Shown here piece after piece: positions 57,131-64,000 of a stretch of DNA of 64,000 nt. Where the stretch lies: contig NZ_AFWJ01000278.1 in the NCBI RefSeq assembly GCF_000222685.1, positions 1 to 64,000 on the forward strand. The letters run 5' to 3'. The position numbers were made by a program, and so were the translations under genes. The DNA comes from Vibrio nigripulchritudo ATCC 27043 (GTDB lineage Bacteria > Pseudomonadota > Gammaproteobacteria > Enterobacterales > Vibrionaceae). The notes under the pieces are model-generated. The model saw only the letters and a list, made by a program, of their open reading frames with translations, did not search any database and was not told the DNA's origin. The number at the start of each line of letters is the position of its first letter. The first letter of the stretch is position 1.

Positions 57131-57154
57131 GTTGATTATTCCTTAAATTTAAAA

Positions 57155-58078
57155 CTACTTAGCCGCTTCTAACGTTGCTGCGTCATTTACAGCTGCACCG
57201 CTAAGCGTTTTCACGATTCGTTTTGTAAGACCAGTCAGCACTTTACCTGGACCCAATTCGTATAATTTTTCAATGCCTTGCTCGCTCATCTTCTCGACGC
57301 CTTCAGTCCAGCGAACCGGGCTGTGAAGCTGACGAACCAGTGCATCTTTAATTTTTGAAGGATCGGTTTCAGTCGCCACGTCAACATTATTGATAACAGG
57401 AATGCTTGGCGCGCTGAATTCGATCGCTTCCAATGCTTCAGCCAATTTATCAGCGGCTGGCTGCATTAGCGCACAGTGAGAAGGAACGGAAACAGGAAGC
57501 GGCAAGGCACGCTTAGCGCCCGCTTCTTTACACAATGCACCTGCACGCTCAACTGCGTCTTTGTTACCTGCGATAACAACCTGACCAGGAGAGTTAAAGT
57601 TTACAGGTGAAACAACTTCACCTTGAGCAGCTTCTTCACACGCTTTCGCAATCGCATCATCCGCTAAGCCGATGATAGCGTACATTGCACCCGTACCTGC
57701 TGGTACCGCTTCTTGCATAAGGCGACCGCGTAGCTCAACCAGTTTAATGGCTTCTTTGAAATCGATAACGCCCGCACAAACCAGTGCAGAGTATTCACCC
57801 AAGCTGTGACCCGCTAGCATTTCTGGTGCTGCAAAGCCCTGCTCTTGCCACACACGCCAGATGGCAACAGAAGATGCCAGTAATGCTGGTTGAGTGCGGA
57901 ATGTCTGATTCAGATCTTCAGCCGGACCATTTTGTACCAGAGCCCAAAGATCGTAGCCTAGAGCGTCAGAAGCTTCTGCAAATGTATTTTTTACTACTTC
58001 ATGTTGCTCGCCTAGTTCAGCCAGCATGCCAACAGCTTGTGAGCCTTGACCTGGGAATACAACAGCAAACTTGCTCAT
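57155..58078 (-). CDS. fabD: malonyl-CoA:ACP transacylase
   Basis: FabD loads malonate onto ACP. The 307-residue protein has the nucleophile Ser92 in GHSLGEYSAL, the oxyanion QG in FPGQGSQ (residues 8-14) and the catalytic His in VPSHCALMQP. It is followed by fabG after 24 bases. Confidence 0.97.
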   Translation of the reverse strand: MSKFAVVFPGQGSQAVGMLAELGEQHEVVKNTFAEASDALGYDLWALVQNGPAEDLNQTFRTQPALLASSVAIWRVWQEQGFAAPEMLAGHSLGEYSALVCAGVIDFKEAIKLVELRGRLMQEAVPAGTGAMYAIIGLADDAIAKACEEAAQGEVVSPVNFNSPGQVVIAGNKDAVERAGALCKEAGAKRALPLPVSVPSHCALMQPAADKLAEALEAIEFSAPSIPVINNVDVATETDPSKIKDALVRQLHSPVRWTEGVEKMSEQGIEKLYELGPGKVLTGLTKRIVKTLSGAAVNDAATLEAAK

Positions 58079-58154
58079 CGTAAAGTTCCTTTAAAGCAAT
58101 GCAATAAAATTGAAAATGCCAGACAGCAGGTAACTGGCTGCCTGGCAGAAATGA

Positions 58155-59108
58155 TTAGAATCGAACGAGCGCCGATCCCCATGTAAAGCCGCCGCCAAAT
58201 GCTTCAAGAAGAAGCGTCTGACCACGTTGAATTCGTCCATCTCGTACCGCTTCGTCAAGGGCGGTTGGGATGGTTGCCGCAGAGGTATTACCATGGCGAT
58301 CGAGTGTGACCACCACTTGTTCCATAGGCATAGACAGTTTTTTCGCTGTAGCCGAAATGATTCTTAGGTTAGCTTGGTGAGGTACCAGCCAATCCAATTC
58401 AGCTTTTTCCATTTGGTTCGCTTCTAACGTGTCTTTTACCAGACGTGAAAGCTGAGTAACGGCCACTTTAAAGACTTCGTTACCTGCCATATGCAGCCAC
58501 TTATCCGCTTCTGCATCTTCACGGCTTGCCAAAGGTAAGTTAAGTAGATCACCAAAACGACCATCGGAATGCAGGTGGGTCGATAGAATGCCAGGCTCTT
58601 CGCTCTGACCGACTACAACAGCACCCGCACCGTCACCAAACAAAATAATGGTGGAGCGGTCAGTCGGGTCACAGGTTTTGGATAGAGTATCCGAACCAAC
58701 AACCAAAACATTCTTACACATACCCGTTTTGATGTGTTGATCAGCAACCGATAAGGCATAAACGAAACCTGAACAAGCCGCCGCTAAGTCGAATGCCGGG
58801 CAGCCGCTGATGTCAAGTTGAGCCTGTAATTGGCAGGCTGCAGATGGGAAGGCATGACTACCGCTCGTTGTGGCAACGATAATCAGGTCGATGTCTCTGC
58901 GATCAATACCCGCCATTTCTATGGCATTTACCGAAGCATGGTAAGCCATGTCCGCTACCGTTTCGTTTTCTGCTGCGATACGGCGCTCTTTGATGCCAGT
59001 ACGAGTTACGATCCACTCATCACTTGTATCTACCATTTTTTCAAGATCGGCGTTAGTACGCACTTGAGACGGCAGGTAGCTGCCTGTTCCTAAAATTTTG
59101 CTATACAT
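58155..59108 (-). CDS. fabH: beta-ketoacyl-ACP synthase III
   Basis: FabH starts the chain from acetyl-CoA and malonyl-ACP. The 317-residue protein has the active-site Cys112 ([11 protein letters not shown]), His in VPHQANLRI and Asn in [10 protein letters not shown]. It starts five bases after the plsX stop and lies 76 bases before fabD. Confidence 0.97.
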   Translation of the reverse strand: MYSKILGTGSYLPSQVRTNADLEKMVDTSDEWIVTRTGIKERRIAAENETVADMAYHASVNAIEMAGIDRRDIDLIIVATTSGSHAFPSAACQLQAQLDISGCPAFDLAAACSGFVYALSVADQHIKTGMCKNVLVVGSDTLSKTCDPTDRSTIILFGDGAGAVVVGQSEEPGILSTHLHSDGRFGDLLNLPLASREDAEADKWLHMAGNEVFKVAVTQLSRLVKDTLEANQMEKAELDWLVPHQANLRIISATAKKLSMPMEQVVVTLDRHGNTSAATIPTALDEAVRDGRIQRGQTLLLEAFGGGFTWGSALVRF

Positions 59109-59113
59109 GAAGA

Positions 59114-60139
59114 CTAATAATGCCTCTCGAGTAAAACCGCTTCCAAACGATCGCTAATCCGGCTGGGAACCTGTCGTTTGACCTCGTGTACTGCTTCGCC
59201 AATCGCGTTGACGACTGCAGATACGTCAGCACTTCCATGACTTTTAATGACAATGCCGCGCAATCCTAACAAACTTGCGCCGTTATACTGGTCGGGGTTC
59301 AGTTTTTTTAGCTCATCCATTAGCCCACCGAACAATTTTCTTGCAATCCAGGCTTTTATACCCGAACTTCCAAGCTGGCTTTTCAACTTATCTATAAAAA
59401 GATGAGCAACCCCTTCCGTTGTTTTGAGACAAACATTGCCGACAAATCCATCGCATACGACCACATCGGCTGAATCATGCAATAACTGATCCCCTTCTAC
59501 GTATCCTACGTAGTCCACTGCTTCGGTCTCTGAAAGTAATTCGGAGCAGCGTTTTACCAGATCATTGCCTTTGATGTCTTCTTCACCGATGTTTAGAATC
59601 GCCACTTTGGGTGTACGAGCCAAGTGCTGTTCAGCGAGTGCACTGCCCATAACTGCAAACTGGAATAAAGTATCGGCATCGCACGATACATTCGCCCCCA
59701 AATCCAGCATCCAGGTTTTGTTGCCATTGGCTGTGGGTAATGCGGAGACCAGCGCAGGTCTTTCTATTCCAGGTAACAGTTTTAAGCGAAAACGCGACAA
59801 CGCCATCAACGCTCCCGTATTTCCGCCACTTACACATGCATCCGCAGATTCATCGGCAACAGAATCTATCGCCAGTTTCATCGAACTGCCATTACTGTTA
59901 CGCAAAGCCTGAGACGGACGCTCGGTATTGGAGATGGTACGATCGCTGTGTTTGATACTTAAGCGTGAATTTGGGATATACCCAATTCGGGAAAGTTGAG
60001 ATGTGATCAGATCGCGATCACCAATTAAGATCACTTTTAGCTCTGGGAAATGCGACAATGCCTGCACGGCGGCAGGCACTGTTACGCGGGGACCGAAATC
60101 CCCGCCCATTGCATCAAGTGCAACGGTAATAGTTTGCAA
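59114..60139 (-). CDS. plsX: phosphate acyltransferase PlsX
   Basis: PlsX makes acyl-phosphate from acyl-ACP, the donor for PlsY in phospholipid synthesis. The 341-residue protein has [15 protein letters not shown] at the start, [17 protein letters not shown] and [22 protein letters not shown], all typical. It starts nine bases after rpmF, linking ribosomal protein L32 and lipid synthesis as in E. coli. Confidence 0.97.
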   Translation of the reverse strand: MQTITVALDAMGGDFGPRVTVPAAVQALSHFPELKVILIGDRDLITSQLSRIGYIPNSRLSIKHSDRTISNTERPSQALRNSNGSSMKLAIDSVADESADACVSGGNTGALMALSRFRLKLLPGIERPALVSALPTANGNKTWMLDLGANVSCDADTLFQFAVMGSALAEQHLARTPKVAILNIGEEDIKGNDLVKRCSELLSETEAVDYVGYVEGDQLLHDSADVVVCDGFVGNVCLKTTEGVAHLFIDKLKSQLGSSGIKAWIARKLFGGLMDELKKLNPDQYNGASLLGLRGIVIKSHGSADVSAVVNAIGEAVHEVKRQVPSRISDRLEAVLLERHY

Positions 60140-60148
60140 AGGTCAACC

Positions 60149-60319
60149 TTACTTGTTGATAACCTTTTTGCCACGGTAGTAACCGTCAGCAGTCACGTTG
60201 TGACGTAGGTGAGTTTCACCTGAAGTTGCGTCTACAGATAGTGCACTAGAAGTTAGCGCATCGTGTGAACGACGCATGCCACGCATTGAACGTGATTTCT
60301 TGCTCTTTTGTACGGCCAT
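60149..60319 (-). CDS. rpmF: 50S ribosomal protein L32
   Basis: L32 has 56 residues here: [20 protein letters not shown] at the start and [13 protein letters not shown] at the end, matching the gammaproteobacterial form without zinc cysteines. It lies between yceD and plsX, the conserved yceD-rpmF-plsX order. Confidence 0.97.
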   Translation of the reverse strand: MAVQKSKKSRSMRGMRRSHDALTSSALSVDATSGETHLRHNVTADGYYRGKKVINK

Positions 60320-60349
60320 TGACCCTACTCCTATGTTATTACTTAAAAA

Positions 60350-60874
60350 TTAACGTTTTAAGTCTTTTAAAACATCAAATGGGTTCGGTTTCTCTTCCAC
60401 CACTTCTTCGGGGATTTCGCCAAACACCAAATTGTCTGAATTAACGCTACAATCCGCTTCGTCGTGCATTGGAACTTGAGGCAAAGATAAGATGAACTCG
60501 TCTTCAACCAGTTGTATGAGGTCGACTTCACCGTACTCGTTCAGATCTACCAAATCGTACTCTTCCGGTGCATCCTCTTCACTTTTCTCACTGTAATAAG
60601 GAGTATAAGTAAATTGGACTTCGCACTCATGTGCGAAAACTTCATTACAACGTTGACACTCTAAATCGATTTCGACGTTAGCTTTACCAGAGATAACGAC
60701 TAATCGCTGTTCATCATGCCCAAAGGACAATGAGACTTCTGCGTCACGTTTTACGCCTTCGGCTGTATCGGTTAAGCGTTTGAAAAGGCTAGTTTGGATG
60801 ATGCCATCGTAATCTAATCTTTTCTGAGCCGCTTTCGCCGGGTCAACCGTTCGCGGTATTTTTACCTTTTGCAT
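60350..60874 (-). CDS. yceD: YceD (DUF177), 23S rRNA accumulation protein
   Basis: YceD binds nucleic acid and is needed for normal 23S rRNA levels in E. coli and plants. The 174-residue protein has the family's VEIDLECQRCNEVFAHEC zinc-like cysteine pattern (about residues 68-85) and an acidic YDLVDLNEYGEVDLIQLVEDEFILSLP run. First gene of yceD-rpmF-plsX-fab, divergent from maf. Confidence 0.92.
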   Translation of the reverse strand: MQKVKIPRTVDPAKAAQKRLDYDGIIQTSLFKRLTDTAEGVKRDAEVSLSFGHDEQRLVVISGKANVEIDLECQRCNEVFAHECEVQFTYTPYYSEKSEEDAPEEYDLVDLNEYGEVDLIQLVEDEFILSLPQVPMHDEADCSVNSDNLVFGEIPEEVVEEKPNPFDVLKDLKR

Positions 60875-61012
60875 AGGGCGCGAATATTATCGTCCAAATC
60901 CTCTTGAGTCAAAGAAAAAGGTAAAAAACTTGAGTTTTTTTCCTTACGATTAGGATAAGCGATAAAACTTGGTTTATTCTGCCACAAACCCGTAATTATT
61001 CTGACGAAAACC

Positions 61013-61594
61013 ATGACTTCACGCACTTTGATTTTGGCATCCACCTCCCCTTTCAGGCGAGCTATTTTAGACAAGCTTTGTGTACCCTTTGAAGTCGCAT
61101 CACCCAAATGCGATGAAACGCCTTTAGAGAACGAATCGCCTGAAGATCTTGTTCTACGGTTAGCCGAACTGAAAGCACGCTCTTGTTCAGTAGAATCGGA
61201 CGCTCTGGTCATTGGTTCAGATCAGATCTGTGTGATCGACGGAAAGATCGTCGGTAAACCTCACACCCGAAAAAATGCGATCAAGCAGCTTACTTCACAA
61301 AGCGGTAAAGCCATCACTTTTTACACCGGAGTTGCTCTTTATAACTCTCAAACGGATCAGTGTGATGCGGAGATAGATACCTTTAAAGTTCACTTTCGCG
61401 AACTTTCTGCATCAATGATAGAAAATTATGTAGATAAGGAAGCGCCATTATATTGTGCAGGCAGCTTTAAAAGTGAAGGTTTGGGGATTGCACTGTTTGA
61501 ACGTCTGGAAGGAAAAGACCCAAACACATTAGTTGGTCTTCCGCTCATCACGCTTATTTCAATGCTAGAGAAGCAAGGCTTTCAAGTCATCTAG
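61013..61594 (+). CDS. yceF: Maf-like nucleotide pyrophosphatase (7-methyl-GTP type)
   Basis: Maf-fold pyrophosphatases hydrolyse non-canonical nucleotides; the YceF branch prefers 7-methyl-GTP. The 193-residue protein begins [22 protein letters not shown] (nucleotide loop) and has the catalytic region [28 protein letters not shown]. Its place beside yceD and rluC supports YceF over the paralogue YhdE. Divergent from yceD. Confidence 0.92.
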   Translation: MTSRTLILASTSPFRRAILDKLCVPFEVASPKCDETPLENESPEDLVLRLAELKARSCSVESDALVIGSDQICVIDGKIVGKPHTRKNAIKQLTSQSGKAITFYTGVALYNSQTDQCDAEIDTFKVHFRELSASMIENYVDKEAPLYCAGSFKSEGLGIALFERLEGKDPNTLVGLPLITLISMLEKQGFQVI

Positions 61595-61605
61595 CCGTCA
61601 AACTA

Positions 61606-61634
61606 GAAAGACCGCGATTCATGCGGTCTTCTTT
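61606..61634. terminator. terminator between yceF and rluC
   Basis: Stem AAGACCGC/GCGGTCTT with loop GATTCAT (61608-61630). T-run to the right is interrupted, so mainly a terminator of yceF. Confidence 0.75.
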
Positions 61635-61665
61635 ATATCTGTTTTATGTCTGTGCGATTGGACAG

Positions 61666-62616
61666 TTAGCTTTTAAGCTTTCGAAGCCCAGCTAACACTT
61701 TTTCAAGTTTGTCTCCCATCGGAGCAGAAATATCGACCTTATCTCCACTCCCTGGGTGCTCAAACTTAATGTTTGCTGCATGCAAAAACAAACGGTTCAA
61801 ACCAACTTTTGCTGTATAAGCATCGAAACGAGGATCGCCATACCGGTCATCCCAGCCAATCGGGTGCCCTGTATATTGCGTATGCACGCGAATTTGGTGG
61901 GTTCGACCCGTAATCGGGCTTGCTTGAATCAGGGTTGCTTGCTCGAACTTTTCCAGCACTTTGAAGCGTGTTTCCGAAGGTTTGCCTTTCGGGTTTACCC
62001 GAACAATGCTGTTGACTTCATTTTTCAGAAGCGGAGCATTCACGACTCGGCAACTGCTTTTCCACTGCCCCATCACTAGCGCAAAGTAATACTTCTGAAC
62101 CGTTTTCTCTCTAAACTGAGCCTGTAGATGACGCAGCGCCGAACGCTTCTTCGCCACCAGAAGTATGCCCGATGTATCGCGGTCAATTCGGTGAACCAAC
62201 TCCAGAAAACGAGCATCAGGTCTCAAAGCCCGAAGAGCTTCAATCGCGCCAAATTTCAAACCGCTGCCACCATGCACTGCAATACCAGACGGCTTATTCA
62301 GGATCAGCATATGATCATCTTCGAAAATGATGTGCTGCTCTAGCTCCGCAACTTTGTTCAGCTTAGTGCTCACGGGGGCGGCTTCTGGTTCTGCTGATGT
62401 TTTAACAGGTGGAATTCGAACAGTATCACCAGCCTGGAGCTTATATTCTGCTTTGATTCTTTTTTTATTCACGCGCACTTCGCCTTTACGCAAAATGCGA
62501 TAAATCATGCTTTTAGGGATATTTTTAAGCTGATTGCGCAAAAAGTTATCAATTCTTTGCCCAGCCATGTCGTCGTCGATATCGACGAACTGTACGGAAG
62601 TTTTGATTTCGTTCAT
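61666..62616 (-). CDS. rluC: 23S rRNA pseudouridine synthase RluC
   Basis: RluC makes pseudouridine at 955, 2504 and 2580 of 23S rRNA (E. coli numbering). The 316-residue protein has an S4 RNA-binding domain (RIDNFLRNQLKNIPKSMIYRILRKGEVRVNKKRIKAEYKLQAGD) and the catalytic Asp145 in HRIDRDTSGILL, then GRTHQIRVHTQYTGHPIGWDDRYG. An ATG three codons upstream (62625) is possible. It is divergent from rne, as in E. coli. Confidence 0.95.
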   Translation of the reverse strand: MNEIKTSVQFVDIDDDMAGQRIDNFLRNQLKNIPKSMIYRILRKGEVRVNKKRIKAEYKLQAGDTVRIPPVKTSAEPEAAPVSTKLNKVAELEQHIIFEDDHMLILNKPSGIAVHGGSGLKFGAIEALRALRPDARFLELVHRIDRDTSGILLVAKKRSALRHLQAQFREKTVQKYYFALVMGQWKSSCRVVNAPLLKNEVNSIVRVNPKGKPSETRFKVLEKFEQATLIQASPITGRTHQIRVHTQYTGHPIGWDDRYGDPRFDAYTAKVGLNRLFLHAANIKFEHPGSGDKVDISAPMGDKLEKVLAGLRKLKS

Positions 62617-62625
62617 GACGCGCAT

Positions 62626-63389
62626 TCTAACATTTTCAATCTTTGAAGCTAGATAAAATGAGCGCTAGCAGAGAAGCGAACGACCATTTGGGCAAAAAGC
62701 AAAAACTTAGAAAATTGTGCAGTGAAAAAAGTTGTGAATAACTGGTGGGCGAATAAATATACAATTCATTGAGTTTTACTAATTTAACCATTAATAACAG
62801 TGAATTACTGAACAGTTAAACTATTCATCTCTCATTTTTTTGATGCTTTCTATGAATCCTGATTGCCCACTTTTCTTTGCACTGCTATAGTTCAGTGCTG
62901 CAATGGTCGAATTGATTACATTTTGTACTCATACCGATAAACAGAGCTGTGTTAGGTCAGTTGCGCAGATAACTTTTCCAAGAAACAAGCGTGAATTACA
63001 TTTTACCGGCAATTCCGGGATCAACTTTTCCGCTATTGGATCTTTTCAAACCGCAACCTTTACCCATTCTCTGTTTCCTTGGTAGCAGAATCCATGAGCA
63101 ATCAGCAATAAAGAGTAGATCGCTTCTCAGCTTCTATGCAGCAGTCGGCGTCAGACATAGAAATGGAAGTGTCACTTGTCGTTCTACTCTCTTTATTTGT
63201 GTTGAGTTATGACTGCCAAATTCGGCAGGTCACACTTTTTAATAAGGTGTGGCAACTGAAGTGTCCGAGAGCATCCCTTCCAGCCGTGAGGTTGCATCGT
63301 AAAACCATGGGATCAGACACCACAAGCAAAGTGCTAAACGACAAGCTGAAAAATGAAAACAAAGAAAAAGACAACGAGATTTTTTTACA
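62626..63389 (+). promoter_or_regulatory. long structured rne leader and rluC-rne intergenic region
   Basis: 764 bases without a believable protein gene. Near the rne start several nested hairpins appear: an outer stem (63107-63119 with 63183-63197, one bulge) enclosing TTCTATG/CATAGAA (63132-63138 with 63156-63162), then TGACTGCC/GGCAGGTCA (63210-63232), then CACAC/GTGTG (63231-63251). In E. coli the rne leader is long and folded, and RNase E cuts it to limit its own synthesis; these folds fit the same job. Only a weak ribosome-binding site (ACGAGA) precedes ATG 63390. Confidence 0.6.
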
Positions 63390-64000
63390 ATGAAAAGAAT
63401 GTTAATCAACGCAACTCAAAAAGAAGAGTTGCGTGTCGCTTTGGTCGACGGACAGCGACTTTTTGATCTAGATATCGAAAGTCCTGGTCACGAATCCAAA
63501 AAAGCGAATATCTACAAAGGACGTATCACTCGAATCGAACCTAGCCTTGAAGCTGCATTTGTAGACTACGGTGCCGAGAGACACGGTTTCCTCCCTCTTA
63601 AAGAAATTGCCAAAGATTACTTTCCTGAAGGTTATACCTACCAAGGTCGTCCTAGCATTAAAGAAGTGCTGCAAGAAGGCCAAGAAGTTATTGTTCAAGT
63701 AGAGAAAGAAGAACGCGGCAGCAAAGGTGCTGCGCTAACTACTTTCATTTCTCTTGCTGGTAGTTACCTGGTTCTTATGCCTAACAACCCTCGTGCTGGC
63801 GGTATTTCACGCCGTATCGAAGGTGATGAGCGTACACAACTGAAAGCGGCGTTAAGCACTCTTGAGCTGCCTCAGGGCATGGGCTTGATCGTACGTACAG
63901 CTGGTGTAGGCAAAAGTGCTGAAGAGCTAGAGTGGGACTTAAACGTTCTGCTTAATCACTGGAGCGCAATTAAAGAAGCGTCTGATGCCAATGCAGCCCC
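63390..64000 (+). CDS. rne: ribonuclease E, N-terminal part (partial at window end)
   Basis: RNase E is the membrane-bound endonuclease that starts mRNA decay and processes rRNA and tRNA. The first 203 codons are in the window: [20 protein letters not shown], then the S1 domain (about residues 35-125, [37 protein letters not shown] and [35 protein letters not shown]), and the 5'-sensor region [15 protein letters not shown] and [16 protein letters not shown]. The catalytic DNase-like domain lies beyond the edge. RNase G is excluded by the start sequence and by the rluC neighbour. Confidence 0.96.
   Translation, partial: MKRMLINATQKEELRVALVDGQRLFDLDIESPGHESKKANIYKGRITRIEPSLEAAFVDYGAERHGFLPLKEIAKDYFPEGYTYQGRPSIKEVLQEGQEVIVQVEKEERGSKGAALTTFISLAGSYLVLMPNNPRAGGISRRIEGDERTQLKAALSTLELPQGMGLIVRTAGVGKSAEELEWDLNVLLNHWSAIKEASDANAA

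Noticed and set aside
60862-61212. 116-codon minus-strand frame across the yceD-yceF gap
   Set aside because: Overlaps yceF antisense and would interfere with two divergent conserved genes; composition is unlike a protein of this genome.
62903-63393. Three short plus-strand frames (60-85 codons) in the rne leader
   Set aside because: Mutually overlapping, Cys/Ser/Phe-rich, without ribosome-binding sites; the region is better explained as structured leader RNA.

Overview
The window is a gene-dense stretch (about 60 protein genes, no rRNA or tRNA seen) from a gammaproteobacterium of the family Vibrionaceae, most likely a Vibrio and most likely its large chromosome. This rests on the hutWXZ/hutBCD haem locus, Mlc next to pykA, a lone cheV, the gene orders bioA-bioBFCD, serS-rarA-lolA-ftsK-lrp-ald, pyrF-lapB-lapA-ihfB-rpsA-cmk and rluC/rne-maf-yceD-rpmF-plsX-fab, and on the protein sequences themselves. 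I cannot name the species. Nearly everything is core metabolism or information processing. I see no phage, integron, IS element, CRISPR array or toxin-antitoxin pair.

Layout. 1-1956 (+): end of dinG, a TSUP permease, priC and rsmS/ybaM. 1973-7978 (-): an eight-gene lipid-modifying operon (NTF2-like, SDR, FAD amine-oxidase-like, DUF1365, Cfa-type methyltransferase, DUF2878, chalcone-isomerase-like, DUF3833 lipoprotein). Its upstream region has two stacked control elements: a TGATCC-type ECF promoter match and, nearer the genes, four TTGTACA/TTGTATA boxes over a sigma-70-like promoter. 8179-9580: htpX and a 55-residue orphan protein. 9648-14748: the biotin genes, bioBFCD divergent from bioA, with a BirA-like palindrome between. 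14816-21860 (-): serS, rarA (broken by a 1-bp frameshift in this sequence), lolA, ftsK, lrp. 22016-27338: ald, a methyltransferase, cysB, an unknown membrane-anchored coiled-coil protein, miaE. 27387-33848 (-): pyrF, lapB, lapA, ihfB, rpsA, cmk, sohB. 33994-39919: yciK, cheV, mlc, pykA, a patatin. 39946-42648: a 30-residue YnhF protein, an NSS transporter with its 32-residue MetS partner, and a small barrel-like outer-membrane candidate. 42834-48349: the haem locus, hutWXZ divergent from hutBCD, without the tonB-exbB-exbD genes that often sit between them; a Vibrio-type palindromic repeat and a Fur box occupy the gap. 48403-49902: ptsG. 50383-60874 (-): tatD-holB-tmk-mltG-pabC, then the fatty-acid cluster fabF-acpP-fabG-fabD-fabH-plsX-rpmF-yceD. 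61013-64000: maf, rluC and the start of rne behind a long structured leader.

How the genes work together. The fab/plsX genes make acyl chains and start phospholipid synthesis; the 2-8 kb operon probably remodels unsaturated phospholipid acyl chains under photo-oxidative stress; LapA/LapB couple lipopolysaccharide output to fatty-acid use. BioC and BioF draw on the fatty-acid pathway and make biotin, the acetyl-CoA carboxylase cofactor. Mlc and PtsG form a regulator-target pair for glucose uptake, and PykA completes glycolysis. HutBCD with HutXZW take up and break down haem under iron control.

Most worth following up: the dual-promoter lipid operon, the rarA frameshift, the hut locus without TonB genes, the structured rne leader, and several very small genes (rsmS, the 55-residue orphan, ynhF, metS, rpmF).
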